Assembly: GCA_019009955.1 (NCBI GenBank)
Contig: CM032229.1
Location: 1,469,001 to 1,533,000, forward strand
Direction of reading: 5' to 3'
Length of the DNA: 64,000 nt
Source of the DNA: Riptortus pedestris
Lineage: Eukaryota; Arthropoda; Insecta; Hemiptera; Alydidae
The notes below the pieces were generated by a model. The model was not told the DNA's origin and ran no database searches. It saw nothing but the letters and a program-made list of their open reading frames with translations. Each line of letters begins with the position of its first letter. Within the stretch, counting starts at the first letter, position 1. Made by a program: the position numbers and the translations under genes. Below are positions 1 through 12,720 of this stretch, piece by piece.

Positions 1-56
<56 letters not shown>
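1..56. repeat. (TA)n microsatellite
   Basis: Uninterrupted TA dinucleotides from the window edge. It adjoins a fragment of repeat A at the position where that family normally carries its TA tract. Confidence 0.95.
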
Positions 57-61
<5 letters not shown>

Positions 62-175
62 TTCTACGGACATCATTTTTGTCATCTAGGTAGGATAGGT
101 GGACGTTTGAGGAAAGTTCGCCTCTTGAGTACAACCTCAAGATGATTTTCTTTGAGAAAAATCTGCTAAAAATCA
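57..175 (-). repeat. Repeat A fragment, terminal part
   Basis: Reverse-strand match to the terminal ~110 bp of the repeat A family: a GACATCATTTTTGTCATCT stretch, a GGATAGGTGGAC stretch, and GAGAAAAATCTGCTAAAA at the end. The other half lies outside the window, beyond the TA tract. Bases 176-765 hold no gene or repeat that I recognise. Confidence 0.7.
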
Positions 176-765
176 TACTTGGAAAATGTATTGAAATAAA
201 AGTGTATCCAGAATGCCAAGTGCTGGAACGCAACTCAGTCAACAACTGGAATGCCGATCATTTACATTTTGTTTATTTCTCCAAATAAATAAAAAAAATA
301 TGCAGCCCCACGTGTTGGTTTTATTTCTACATTCTCCATTACATAGAATTAAATTCATTATATTTTAATAAATAAAATAAATTTGAAGGTATTTATTTGA
401 ATAAATGTTATTCCATTATAAAATGTAAAAAAACGGAGGAAAAAAACATTACATTTTCCTTGAAGCCCTATATTGAATGACGTAATTCTTTGTTATACGG
501 AAACTCCTTTGAAACAGTGGATATTGACTTTGTATAAAGTATTCGTTAATTAACTTATTAGAATCACTACTGAAATATCTGTAAAAAAAATTTAAAGCAA
601 AATATATTTGAACTAAACTTAACTATTTTCAGTTGATTTAATAGAAACTCTTTACTGGAAGAGTTGACGTTTCATTTTCAAACATTGCGATACCGAGCTT
701 TTGAGCTGCTATGCAACTTCATAATTAAAAATTTACTAACTCATTGACATTTGATTCTCTTTAGA

Positions 766-2124
766 ATATTACTAGCTCAGATACCCGGCTTCGGCCGGGA
801 ATTGATTTTAGGCTGACCGGTGATGGTATTTTTTTGGCAAGGCTTTACTTTGCACAATATTTTGACATTTACCCGTCCCAGTGTTTAGGGTTAATACCCG
901 TTGTTGGCATTTGTTAATAATAAAATTAATTTTTTATGTAAGTCTTCACTGTCCTCCAAATTGTCATATTTCCCGTCTCCTGTGCATTATGCATAGATTT
1001 CAGCTATTAAGGACAAAATATTAACATTGATTTGAATTAATTTTTCCAGGTGAGGTACCTGATAGTTCAAATAGGAATGAATTGTTGAGCATATCAATAT
1101 TTCTACGCAAATTACTTGCTCCACACATTGTTCCTGGAGAAATGTATAAAACAAAAGTTAATCTAAATAACAAAGTAAACAACTTTTGTTATGAGCATGT
1201 TTGTCGAAAAACAAATAGACAATGAAATATCGCGAATTTTTATTTCAGGCCTCCCTTATAACCCCCACTCCCGTTCTAACCTAAACATTTTAATATAGCT
1301 TATAATCATGGAAGAATTAATGCTAATTGACATACCGAGTTTTGTTAAGTTCGGTTCAATCGTTAGCGCCCAATAAAATAGTTGACTCCCGCTTTAGTTT
1401 ATAGTTTATATCTCGTTTATACTTTGTTAAAAGACAAAAATGAATATTACAAAAGTTACTCTAAATAACAAAATAAACAACTTTTGTTATGTTCATATTT
1501 GCCGAAAAACGAATAGAAAACGAAATACCGCTATTTTAAATTCAGGCCTTCCTTACAACCCCCACTCCTGCCCGTCCCTAGAAAAGTTGGTATGGCTTAT
1601 TACAATGAAAGCGTAGTGCTAATACACATACCGAGTTTTATTTATTTCGGTTGGGTATTTTGTCCCAAATGAAATTGTTCACTTCCGCTATAGGTTTTAG
1701 CGTATATCTCGTTTATAATTCAGTATACGAAAAAAGTGTATATAACAAAAGTTACTCTAAATAACAAAATAAACAACTTTTGTTATGTTCATATTTGCCG
1801 AAAAACCAATAGGAAACGAAATATCGCTACTTTTAATTTCAGGCTTCCTTTATAACGCCCACTCCTGTTCGTCTCAGAGGATATTATTATAGCCTAAAGT
1901 CTAAGTTGGGTTAGTAGTAATATACATACCAAGTTTCATAAAATTCGGTTCAGCCGTTTATGCGTGAAAAGGTAACAAAACAAAACAAACAAATAAACAA
2001 ACACACACGAAAGAAACAAAATGCAGTTATGGTGTCTATGACACGTGAAAAGAAAAGTTATCGTGAAAATTCGCGAAAAAAATCAATGTACAGACAGAGG
2101 TTACAATTTTATATATATATAGAT
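766..2124 (+). repeat. Repeat B, near full-length interspersed repeat
   Basis: Begins near ACCCGGCTTCGGCCGGG and ends at a poly-TA tail after CAGACAGAGGTTACAATTTT. It is about 1.35 kb and matches 42427-43755 in the opposite orientation almost end to end. Inside are three successive ~250-300 bp units, each with AACAAAAGTTACTCTAAATA and an inverted AACTTTTGTTATG. Units begin near 1150, 1440 and 1740. There is no long ORF. Invertebrate genomes hold many non-autonomous repeats starting with a similar CCCGGCTTCGCCCGGG hairpin; the class is not assigned here. Confidence 0.75.
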
Positions 2125-2626
2125 ACAAAATAATGTCAAAAAGACTTTCTTCCCGCGAATTCACTATGATTTCTTCATTCCACAAATCAAAACTTAATTA
2201 GGTATGCTTAACAAAAATAATAAATTCAACAAGGGGAAGGGGGAAAAGAAAATATTATTTAGTTATTGTTGCATATAACTATTATTCGGAAATGCCAGAA
2301 AAAAAGGACCCAATAATTATTTTAGAAGATTTTCATTACGCTTTATATATATTTAACCCTTTTATGCAAAAAGGAAGATCCGATCAGTGGGATGGGTGGG
2401 AGGTGTGTGTGTACAAATATATATAAAAAACTTTCGGGAGAAGATTCAAATTTGTATCCAGCAAGAAGGAGGCCACCTCCAAGACATTATTTTTCGAACC
2501 TAATTAAAGTATATATATCTCAAAACTGCATTATGTAATTTAGCACTTAATGCTTCTTTTTATTATTTTTATAAAACCGTGTCCCAGTCATTCAATAGTG
2601 GAAAACATGCGTTTCCTCTGTTCTAC

Positions 2627-3250
2627 CCAATATATATCTGTTAACGCTCTCGCAGTCGCTATTTGTGTTTGATCGGTACCAAACTGAATATTTAAACTTT
2701 TTATGCAAGTGCCATAACTGCTCTAATCAGACTAGTAGGAGTGTGGGCTCTAGGGGAAGTATTTTGAAATTTAAAATACCTCCGTTACTAAACGTCGTAT
2801 TGAATGATTCTGTAGAACCAGTATTATTTTATATTTAATATTCTATAAAATTTGTCATATAAATGTTTTCTCTATTATTAAAATTATTAAATTAGTATAT
2901 TGTATATTTTATTTTTCAGTCCTCAGTAAATCCTGAATTGTAGTCCTCGCACTTTCAAACTAAGAAAATGTATCATGAAACACTTTATTCCAAGCATAAA
3001 TACCAAATGTGGTTTTCAATGGACCTTTGTTATGCGAGGCCTTTGTTATACATGCAAATAGTTTGTGTGATGGCGTTTTGAATTAAGAGTGTATTAAAAA
3101 ATATTTTAAAGTGGAAGTGGGCGGTCACACTTCCACTTTCGATTTTTTTTTTTTTGTTGACAGAATATATGCTGAGAGGAGATTAGGAGTGAGTTATTGC
3201 AACATTTGGGAAATCTGCTTAGTTTGCGCAGTGCCTGCGTGTTCAAATTT
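2627..3250 (+). repeat. Repeat A copy, 3' two thirds
   Basis: Starts with CTGTTAACGCTCTCGCAGTC and ends with GGAAATCTGCTTAGTTTGCG followed by a GCAGTGCCTGCGTG hairpin, the usual 3' end of the family. The 5' third before the TA tract is missing. Bases 2125-2626 contain no recognised gene. Confidence 0.75.
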
Positions 3251-4855
3251 TGTTTTTAATCATCCCTAAAAATTACTTTCTAAGAAAAAAAAACTAAAAC
3301 TAAATTCAGAACGTAGAGTCTTCTCTATAAAAATTAGTTCTGTTGCATTTCTGTTCTTTGCCACCTCAATATACAGTAATTAAGAACAAAAATCTCATAA
3401 TAAATTAATATGTAATTAATAAAGTGTCAGTTATGAACAGTTTTCCTTAATCGATTTCACGTATTTCATTCGTTTCTGATCGAGTTGTTTTGGGTACCCC
3501 TAACAATTATCTTTTAATGTCTATAAAGTATAATTCAAAATTGTATATAATGAACATGTAAACAACATTTTTAAGAAGATTATCTGTGCGGGACTTTTCC
3601 ACCGTGGGGAGGGATTGAAATGTTTTATGGATTACCAAAAACACGATGACGTACCTTCTATAACTATATTCGTACAAAAGTAGAACGAACATCATTAACG
3701 CCCATTACAAGGTAAGATCTAAGAGAGACGAACTTTTCAAGAAGGTCGTGTGTAAAGGAAATTTGACCAAAGTCTAAATTTTTAATTGATAATTTTTCCC
3801 ATTCTTCAAAACGATCGAAATTAATAAGTGATTGTTTTTGTCAGAAATATCTAATATTAGCTATGTGTATCTCTATGGAGCAACTACATCGGTTTTTTTT
3901 TGGTTTGAAACCATCACTATGGAAAACATAATTTAAAATCTGTACATACATGTGTTCACAAACTGCAAATATTAATTTTACTCGAGGCCACAGAGTCCTG
4001 AATAAAATGAACCAAGACCAGTCCAGAATTAGAAGCGTGAATATTTTGAGCGGCGGAGCAGATAATGAGAGGATATTAAATAGTTTGTATTTATTATCTA
4101 AAGCTGCCCTATTTGCATCTTGATCCAAGTGGAATCCACTTAGGACATGTGGGTGTAGATATTTACTCTCATTTTGTGTGTTCAGAGCTCTTATATATTG
4201 ATTGTCAACTAACAAAGCCTACTACACATTCCTCCATAATCCTCACCACCCACATTCTAAATTACTCAGTTTCCATTCAAGAAAAAAACCTCTAAAATCG
4301 ATTTCCAGAATACTAATTGGCATATTACAACAGTATTAGAGTCTTCATTCATTGCAATATTAAAAGTTGTAACGGAATTGATTTATATATACCGTACCAA
4401 GGCATAACCTGGGCAACAATCTAAAGATGCAAACAAGAGTTACAGTTTGATTTCATTTGTGCCGTAAGTGTCTATTGAAAAGGTATTATTGGGCAAAATA
4501 GATGTGATAGAACTTAAAATAAAACATTTATGAGGGGGTGGGCTAACAATTTATGAGAATGGGGTTCAGAAAAATAGCTCAATGGCTGTCTAGGAGCATA
4601 TTGAAAATGTAAGCTATAGATAAATAGTAATGAGTGCATTTTAAGGGCCTAGCAAATATACATAGCAAAGGGGTAACAAAAGAACTAGAAGGTACAAGGG
4701 AATAGCAATGGATACCTAGTATTATTGTTTAGTCTAGTATTTAGAGCTGGAAAAAGTAAATAGCAGAGGCGTGTCTAGTATGCTAACTGCAGAGAGATAA
4801 CTGTCGAAGAGAATAAACCCAATCAGTTATGAAGAAAATGGCTTCATGATGGTCA
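3251..4855. other. No gene recognised
   Basis: AT-rich sequence. Open frames here are at most 124 codons and overlap on both strands, with no recognisable domain. No structural RNA or tandem repeat is evident apart from the minisatellite that follows. Confidence 0.6.
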
Positions 4856-5785
4856 ATGGGGGGCGCTGGGTTTTTGGGGCGCTGGGTATTGGGACGCTGG
4901 GTATTGGGACGCTGGGTATTGGGACGATGGGTATTGGGACGATGGGTATTGGGACGATGGGTATTGGGGCGCTGGGTTTTGGGACGCTGGGTATTGGGAC
5001 GATGGGTATTGGGACGATGGGTATTGGGACGATGGGTATTGGGGCACTGGGAATTGTGGCGCTGGGTTTTTGGGGCGCTGGGTATTGGGACGCTGGGTAT
5101 TGGGACGATGGGTATTGGGACGATGGGTATTGGGACGATGGGTATTGGGACGATGGGTATTGGGACGATGGGTATTGGGTGCTGGGTATTGGGTGCTGGG
5201 TATTGGGGTGCTGGGGGTATTGGGACGCTGGGTATTGGGACGCTGGGTATTGGGACGATGGGTATTGGGTCGATGGGTATTGCGACGCTGGGTTTTGGGG
5301 CGCTGGGTATTGGGACGCTGGGTATTGGGACGATGGGTATTGGGACGATGGGTATTGGGACGATGGGTATTGGGGCACTGGGAATTGTGGCGCTGGGTTT
5401 TTGGGGCGCTGGGTATTGGGACGATGGGTATTGGGACGATGGGTATTGGGGCACTGGGAATTGTGGCGCTGGGTTTTTGGGGCGCTGGGTATTGGGACGC
5501 TGGGTATTGGGGTGCTGGGTATTGGGGTGCTGGGTATTGGGACGCTGGGTATTGGGGTGCTGGGTATTGGGGTGCTGGGTATTGGGGTGCTGGGTATTGG
5601 GGTGCTGGGTATTGGGTGCTGGGTATTGGGTGCTGGGTATTGGGGTGCTGGGGGTATTTGGACGCTGGGTATTGGGACGCTGGGTATTGGGGCGCTGGGT
5701 TTGGGGCGCTGGTTTTTGGGGCGCTGGGTATTGGGGCACTGGGTATTGGGTGCTGGGTATTGGGTGCTGGTATTGAGACGTTGAG
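4856..5785. repeat. 15-bp G-rich minisatellite with higher-order structure
   Basis: About 60 tandem units of 14-15 bp based on GGGACGATGGGTATT, with variants GGGACGCTGGGTATT, GGGGTGCTGGGTATT, GGGTGCTGGGTATT and GGGGCGCTGGGTTTT. The + strand is strongly G-rich, with GGG runs every 6-8 bases. A rarer block containing GGGGCACTGGGAATTGTGGC recurs near 5040, 5370 and 5449, and a TGCTGGGGGTATT block recurs near 5200 and 5645, so units are organised in larger blocks. Because 15 is a multiple of three and the unit has no stop, five frames stay open for 250-350 codons with periodic peptides. I regard these as non-coding artefacts. Confidence 0.95.
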
Positions 5786-6439
5786 TATTGAGTATTGGCG
5801 CTTTTTTCCCTTCTGATTCTGTTAATGTAACATAGCACCTTTTGCCTCCAAAAAGAGGTGGCAATATGTTATGAAATTAAATATCTTCAAAGTAGCTTTC
5901 ATTGAAGACTCTTGTTTTACTTTAGAAGAATAACCTGTCTTATCTACTCAAATCTCCTGGCTGGTGGGGGTTGATGAATACATCCACCGTTGAAACAATG
6001 GTCAACACCTCCACTAGTAGGCAAAGCTAGTCGGGGTGGTGGCCATTTGTTGTTGACCATGGATGTACCTTCCTTATGTCCTACGGTTCGTCGGATATAT
6101 GCCACCAGAAAGGTCACAAGGGTTACTTATATAATGTTATTTTGTGCCCTAAGATTCCTAATTATAATTCAGCACTGTCACTTGCAGGGAACTATACACA
6201 TTAGCTTCCCATCTGAAAATTGTAACATTAATGGAGCATTCATCATTTTGACTCTACATAACCTCCTTCTATTAACATATATGTATATTCGCCACACTAC
6301 AAAAATAAAAAATCTTGAACTAATCTATTTTATACACTATACGAATTCAGTATTCGTACAAATACTGGATTGTATAGAGAATGTTTGATGAGCCCAAGTG
6401 TAGCAATGTAGACTAACGCCAATCCCCGAAATACTTGGA
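5786..6439. other. No gene recognised
   Basis: Transition from the minisatellite into unique-looking sequence. A 132-codon frame at 5990-6388 has no recognisable domain and ordinary AT-rich composition, so I do not call it a gene. Confidence 0.5.
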
Positions 6440-6640
6440 GTATATATGTGCCGAGTTAGAAACCACCCCCAACACCCACCACCCACCCCCAGGGGGCGGC
6501 ACCTACCCTATATAAGCACCCAGCTTCATTCATGCCTCAGTCCTCTACAGGTGTCTCACAGGGCACTATCTCTCTCTCAGTGTGAGTAGCTCTCGATCTA
6601 TATATACTCTTTATATAAAGTATTTTTCCACACCCAATGT
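6440..6640 (+). promoter_or_regulatory. Candidate TATA plus initiator core promoter
   Basis: A local GC-rich patch (C-rich run near 6463-6500) is followed by TATATAAG at 6509-6516 and TCAGTC at 6537-6542. The A of TCAGTC lies 30 bp downstream of the first T of the TATA box, which is the textbook metazoan spacing, and TCAGT is the arthropod initiator consensus. A pyrimidine-rich leader follows. No ORF of note starts downstream, so it may drive a non-coding or spliced transcript, or be part of an LTR. Motif and spacing are seen; function is inferred. Confidence 0.45.
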
Positions 6641-7289
6641 CATCCAATTACATCTAACAGCATCCCTCACAAAATAAGTTATCAATTTGCCAACGCCCAC
6701 TCAATGACCTACTGCGGTTGAGCTTTGGAAGAATTTTGTATATTTTAAACATTTCTCTTGTTCTCTTTATATATAATTCAATTTAGCAGACAGCAAGTTT
6801 AAAGTCATATATTTTGATCCAGAGAATCAACAACTTTCAGAGAATGAAATAAATAAATTAGTTTGACTAAAGATAGTTGGAAACACATTCCTCTTTTAGC
6901 AGTAAAAATCGAGAAATTGTACTACTTCAATAGGATTGAAGAGCAATTAAGTTAAACGGTTTAGCGTCCATTTGTTTAGAAAAATATATTTTAATTAATT
7001 TATTGTCTTACAACATTAAAAATAATAGGTTTCGGCTTTTATGTTTCTTTTGAGCTTCGGAAATATGATAGCCAGCTCAGCAAAACTGCTCCAAGCTTGA
7101 ATAGGGTGGCAGAATTTAAAAAGGATGTTCCACTGGTCATCTACCCCTAACATGTTTTTTAAATCATACACTAAATATTTTGATTTAGCTATATTAGTTC
7201 TGTGATGCTCAAAGTAAATAAATTAATTATATCACTAAATCTGATTAAAATGAGTTAATCTTTTATTAGAAAAAATATCTATTTAGGGC
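6641..7289. other. No gene recognised
   Basis: AT-rich sequence without a notable ORF, RNA gene or clear repeat copy. Confidence 0.5.
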
Positions 7290-7860
7290 CTAAGTGAATA
7301 CCATTAAGGGAAAACAGCTGTTGAGGTTGTATTCATGATGTCATTATTTTAAAAAAAATGATTTCAAATACCCATTGATTCTACCCAAGAGAGTGTGTCC
7401 TGTCTGTGTGTTGGCCCTCTAATGGTGGTAATTTGTTCAGTTAAAAAAAAATAAAAATTCTTCCGTAATTAGGAGCCGATCGAAAACTGTTACACAACTC
7501 ATCTCGATGAAAATTTAATAATCTACAATATCTGTTATATGTATTTTTTATATAGCTCCTCTATTAACTGAAAAAAATTGTATTTTTTGTAAGTCTTCTC
7601 TAAATGCCCCTTTCCTACTTATGTTTATTTTACTTCTAACACCTCAGTCACTAAACACCTCAGATCCAGGTTAGAGCCCTTTTTCAAGCCCAATAGTCGG
7701 TTTCAGATCTGTCACCGACAATTTGAAAAATCTGCTTAGTGTAAGCTCCATTATTTTCATTCTCTCAGCTGGATGCTATTTTAAAGGATCTGCTACATTT
7801 TAGTTAACAAACGTCCGACAAAACGCCGTAGATACGAGTTGTCAAACATTTGTGGAGGGC
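7290..7860 (+). repeat. Degraded repeat A copy without TA tract
   Basis: Contains the family's GTTGAGGTTGTATTCATGAT and CCCATTGATTCTACCCAAGA stretches, and a later GATCGAAAACTGT match. It lacks the internal TA tract, so it may be an old copy. Confidence 0.5.
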
Positions 7861-8216
7861 ACAATGTATGTAAGCCGTTCTGAATTATGTGTATGAGAAG
7901 TATATTTGGTTTTATTTATTTCTATTCTCTAATAAAAATCGAACAGCATTAATATATAATATCTCTGATTGCCTGACCTAATTTTCTTTATTAAAGGAAT
8001 TCTATAATATGTGTAATATACTCAACAAAAAAAGTAAAAAAAATCACCAAAAAAAACTAGTAAATAACTCATTTGCAATGCATCGGATCAAATCTTTTAT
8101 AGAAACTAACTTTGACGTTTCGTATTTTTTGAATGGTAAATAATCAAAAGATATACTAATTTACTGTCTATGTCTCAAGGGATAATCTAATAATGTACAT
8201 TTTATTAGAAAGTTTT

Positions 8217-8415
8217 TGGGGGCTCTGGTTGAGTTAAAGCGTTGACTTTAATCTCACATGGTATACCTAGAGTGGCGAGTTCGATTCTCGCCTGGGAAAT
8301 TGGAATTTATTTAGTGACGGAATTGATTAAATAAAATCAAATCAATAAAATCCTGAGTAGAAAATGGTTCTTAGCCTTAGTTGCAAAAAGTGGGCGTTAA
8401 TAAATAATTAATTAA
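8217..8415 (+). repeat. tRNA-derived SINE, copy 1
   Basis: The head resembles a tRNA gene, with a B-box-like GAGTTCGATTCTCGCCTGGG at about 8277-8296. The body ends in TTAATAAATAATTAATT. It matches the copies at 15818, 19100 and 63720. Pol III transcription is inferred from the B box. Confidence 0.8.
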
Positions 8416-8499
8416 AACTCTATTAGAATGTACCCTAAATACAGAAGCGCACAAATGAATTCGAACAAATAGAGTTTTGGAGTAAAGGGGGGGGGAGTA

Positions 8500-8935
8500 A
8501 AAATGTATTAGCTATAAAGTTGCCGAAGCTCTAAGGTCTTTCCCTGAGGACTACGGTTACAAGTGGTTCCCTAAAAATGCCCTTCACGCAGAGGCTGCGA
8601 AAACTAAGCATATTTCCATGCTCGAATGATACTCTAAAGTTCTTATTTCACTATTCCTTAATATCAGATGTGTCAGAAGTGGGCGATCAATAACATTCTA
8701 ATTGATGGCGATCTAGTGAAGATCTGTTGAAAACAATTAGACGTTTGATATATTCGCATATTGTTAAAGTGGGGATTAGACCAAAAGTGAGGCTTTAATG
8801 AAGCTTGAAAATTAAAAATTTATAATCATCTCAGTGAATATTCAAAGTAAAGAAATTGAAGTTACAACACTATTTGTTCTATAAAGTTTTTCGATCCGAC
8901 ACATAGTAACGGCAATATTATGAATTTTATATTAT
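8500..8935 (-). repeat. Degraded repeat A copy
   Basis: The reverse-orientation 3' hairpin region CACGCAGAGGCTGCGAAAAC is near 8586, and the family TTTTTCGATCCGACACATAG stretch is near 8887. There are many substitutions. Confidence 0.55.
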
Positions 8936-10439
8936 CCGATTCTAACAGTATCATGATGACCTGCACCCTCATGGGAGTTTTATTAGAGAAATTATTTAGT
9001 ATTTAGCGAGTATTCTGTGGAAGAAATAGTAATATATTGGAAATATCTTGACCTCTTCCAGAAGATGGGAGAGACACTCCTTGCCCAAACTATGTCCAAT
9101 AACCAGCCACAACCAAGCAGCAAGCCTGGCTTATATTCCGGGCATTTTTCGCTTCCAAAAGACAACAGTCAGCTGGCATTTTCCCCACAGTGATTCGATG
9201 TTTTAGGATGCTATTCGGCCATTAATAATTCATTTTAATTTCCCTGATCAAACCTGACATTTTTTTATTATACACGAAGCTGGCACTGATCACAGTAGGT
9301 TCTTAACTCGGTGGTTGTTCTACTGGATCTGAGGAAAATACACAAAAAATGTTTAAGAAGCCCATATCTAGGAGAGTCAGGTTTTAACCCATTTCAATAA
9401 ATCTTTTATATCAATTAATAAACATTTTAATATTAGCCATTTTGTCGACAATTCTAATATTCAGCCATGGATAACTCATATGGAACGACTTGGTTGTCAT
9501 CGTATAAATCACACTAATTCCTTGCTCTACATTATTAAATATGACTTTATTTTTTTTAAAGGTGTCACAATCTATACATTCTTTCACCCAAAAAATATCA
9601 CCCGTATATTATAGGTCTATTTGCCATTTTTCAAAGTATCCTAAACCAAGTCACACATAAGAAATCACAGTCGATAATGTCCCAGGTCAAATGCTAGACA
9701 AATCTTCTTGTAGCTCTCCTTATCTAGGGCTATTTATAAATTAAAATACTTGTAAATTAATTTCCCAGAAACTATGCACTACTAGTCAAATATAAAAAAT
9801 ATTTGTATTTAAAATTTTTTAAATCTATATTACATGTTGCTTATTGTTTGAAAGAATATGTATGTCAATTACCATTCCTGCAATTATAGTTGCAGGCTGT
9901 TAGACAAATATTAAAATAAAAAAAGAGGTTGATGAAGGCAGGGTTAAATATTTCGACCCATTTACTTATAGCTTTTGTTTAAATCTCTAATAAAATTATC
10001 ATTTTTAAATCAAATGATTCTGGCAGATATTCCACAGAGTTATGATTCCTGCCTTTTTTTATTATTATATTTATTATTTTTTAAGATATGACAAATTTAT
10101 TTTTTTAAATTATATAAGTAAATATTTTTTTTTCTTTTTTTTTAAAAAAAAAGCTTACAGTTATATAAAAGCAATAATATATTGCGACAAAATATTTAGA
10201 ACCTTATTTAGTTACTTTTTGAGGGAACTCAACTAATTTTCTGCACCTTAATCACCAATTGCAATTGATATTTTATACTAATTATGTATTAAGTTAAAGG
10301 AAATATTGTACATGCTGAGAAATGGAATGAATTTTCAAAATAGTTTAAAAAAATAGTATAAAACATAATCAAGAAAAATAGTATAACACATAATCAAGAA
10401 AAATCGTATAACACATAAACATAAAACAAAATACAAGAA
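8936..10439. other. No gene recognised
   Basis: AT-rich sequence with homopolymer runs near 10040-10150. Open frames are low complexity (F, Y, I and K rich) and not credible as proteins. Confidence 0.5.
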
Positions 10440-10640
10440 TATACTTCAAACCCAAACCAAAAACATAAATATTTCGAGAAAAACGTATCATATTCAGGAG
10501 TAAAACTCTTTAACGCTTTGCCCGAATGTATTAAATATATTAGAAACATTCTTTGTTTAAAAGAAATTAAAGACCATGTCTAAAGAATATTTTATACAAA
10601 AAATTAATACTCTCAAAAATTTTCAATATTAAATATAACT
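10440..10640 (+). pseudogene. Non-LTR retrotransposon relic, ORF2 C-terminus
   Basis: Translating about 10490-10580 gives SYSGVKLFNALPECIKYI followed by a lysine-rich segment and a stop. This matches the conserved C-terminal pattern of CR1/I-like LINE polymerases, in which an aromatic-Gly-x-(K/R)-L-(W/F)-N-x-LP core is followed by a Phe/Lys segment. The upstream part continues in another frame with stops. Only the last ~60 residues are detectable, so it is a decayed fragment. Bases 10641-11219 hold nothing else that I recognise. Confidence 0.5.
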
Positions 10641-11219
10641 ACAAAATATTTTTCTAAAATATTTGTCTAAAGTCATTGCTGATCAGGTACATTCTTCTAT
10701 TTAAGGTAGGACAAGTTTCCCATTATTTAATAAATTTGCATCTAAATAAATAAAAAAAAAATGTATATTATATATTTAGAGTGGTATTAAGATTGTTAAG
10801 GAAACATATTTATTGTATGAAATTATTTAATTTGATGAATTTTACACTATGTATTCTTAGGATTTAACCAAATTTTATAATGAATGTATTATGTAAGTAA
10901 AATGTTATTCAATAATTTGTAAAGAATTTTATGACGTAATATTTGAAAATTATTTATAGAGAACAAAACAAATTTGCCATATCCTATTATGTTATGATAA
11001 CATTTAATGGAAATAAACACATTTCATTTAATAAGTTCTGTCTTGAAGATTAGAAGCAATAGAAGTCAAGTCACCAGCCCGTCTCTTTTCTACTCACATA
11101 TTCAATGAGATGTTTCTCCATTTTCTTTGTTATTAATTAGTAAATTATGATAATAAATCAATTTAACAAGAAATCTTCTGAGGAGTGTAATTTATGTCTT
11201 TAGTTTGTTTTTTAAATAT

Positions 11220-11560
11220 ATATTTTTATTTTGTGGAAGGATATTCTAAAAAAATGTATCTGCAATGTACGTTTCTTCTGTAAATACTAGTTTATTTTAT
11301 AGAATGATCTGTTCATTAGAGATCTAGATAGTGCATATTTCGGCAGATCCCTGAAAGTGAAAATCAGATATGGAGTTTACATTCATGAATCCTATCATGC
11401 CGAAAACTTCTCACCGACCCTACCCAGTAGATGAGGAATAATGTTGGTCACGCAGGGGCTGCGTAACATAAGCAGATTTCCCACGTGCGGGTGTAACACT
11501 ATTGATCTAATCTCGTTTTATATTTCTAAGTAAAGCCCGTTGAATAGAAATGGGGTTTTA
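11220..11560 (-). repeat. Repeat A fragments
   Basis: Contains GTCACGCAGGGGCTGCGTAA next to CATAAGCAGATTTCCCACGT near 11440, the family 3' end in reverse orientation, with a degraded forward fragment (ATCCTATCATGCCG region) just before it. Confidence 0.55.
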
Positions 11561-11867
11561 CTGAAGACCGGAAACAACAAACTACCATTAACTCGAATAA
11601 TATTTTAGCTCTGAAAAAATGAATAGAACAATAATTGTAGAGCAACAATAGTTCAATATGTTTAGTTTTATTACATTTTTCGACTAGACTCATAATAACA
11701 AGCACACATTTACAGACTTATATAATACCCTACTTCTTCTTATTTCCAGAGAAATATAGTCATAATTAATGCTGGGTTAAATTCTGACTCAATGTAATAC
11801 AAAATTACATTTTGTACTATCTTCTGTGTACATTCGTATGTGTGGGTGTGTGCGTGCTTATACATGT

Positions 11868-11868
<1 letters not shown>

Positions 11869-11905
<37 letters not shown>
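11869..11905. repeat. (TG)n microsatellite
   Basis: About 18 TG units inside a longer TG-rich stretch starting near 11835. Confidence 0.9.
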
Positions 11906-11907
<2 letters not shown>

Positions 11908-12299
11908 GTGTAAAATTCTGAATGATTGTATAAGATTTTACATACTTTTAAATAAATCCTTGTTTATAAATTATTATTAATTGCACTTTTATTAACTTTT
12001 ATAAAATATTTTGTTTTTCGAATTTAACATTACGTTTTTGGTTTTTATCAGTTATTCATGTTCTGTTTCTGTTTCCTTTCCATAACTTTCTGTGTTCAAT
12101 AATTTCTTTGTTTTAATAGTTTTTATTACCTATTTTATTTCCCGCTAATGTTCTCGCCCAGCAGCAGCTATGAATTTTTATTAACTACGAGTATACTCAA
12201 TAATTTAGTGTAATTTTTACCATTTGGTTTGCATGATAAAGGGTGTAAATCCCTATAATTGCGAGACACCAAACAAACAAATAAATAAATAAATCATAA

Positions 12300-12660
12300 T
12301 AACGGATATTATGAATGTTTTAATCCCCCCTTCTAACCCCCCCCCCTCCCACTCCTGGTCCGATTTCAGCCATTAACGAGTGTTAATAACTGTTAATTAT
12401 GTGGATATCAAATAATAAAAAACAAAAAAAAAACGCTTTAAACAAAAAAGCGGAAATTAAACACCTCAATCATATATTCTATAACATTTCATCTTAAAAT
12501 AAAATAATCAAAAAATAACTTTTTACGCGAAATAATCGAGTTGAAGGTTGACGTTTAAATAATCTATTTGAAATCAGCTGACTTAACCTGCTTCAGGAAC
12601 CTCAGTATCAACGACCTGCCCAGTGAAGACAGTCGCAACAAACGTAATGCTCTATCTAGT
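12300..12660 (-). repeat. Repeat A fragment and flanking AT-rich DNA
   Basis: A C-rich run followed by GTCCGATTTCAGCCATTAAC near 12358 is the family's mid-region in reverse. The remainder is AT-rich with no coding signal. Confidence 0.45.
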
Positions 12661-12720
12661 AAAGAATTATCATAAGATTTTGCTAAATTAATGTTATTAT
12701 TTTTTGACAAGGGAGAGCCC

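Noticed and set aside
3841..4215. 124-codon minus-strand frame and overlapping plus-strand frame
   Set aside because: No recognised domain. The opposite strand is equally suggestive of an old retroelement fragment, so neither is supported.
4783..5864. Long open frames of 248-351 codons on both strands over the minisatellite
   Set aside because: They exist in five frames at once because a 15-bp unit without stops keeps every frame open. The peptides are pure repeat translation.
8277..8296. Possible tRNA gene (B-box match)
   Set aside because: The same sequence with the same non-tRNA body occurs four times, so it is a tRNA-derived SINE, not a functional tRNA gene.
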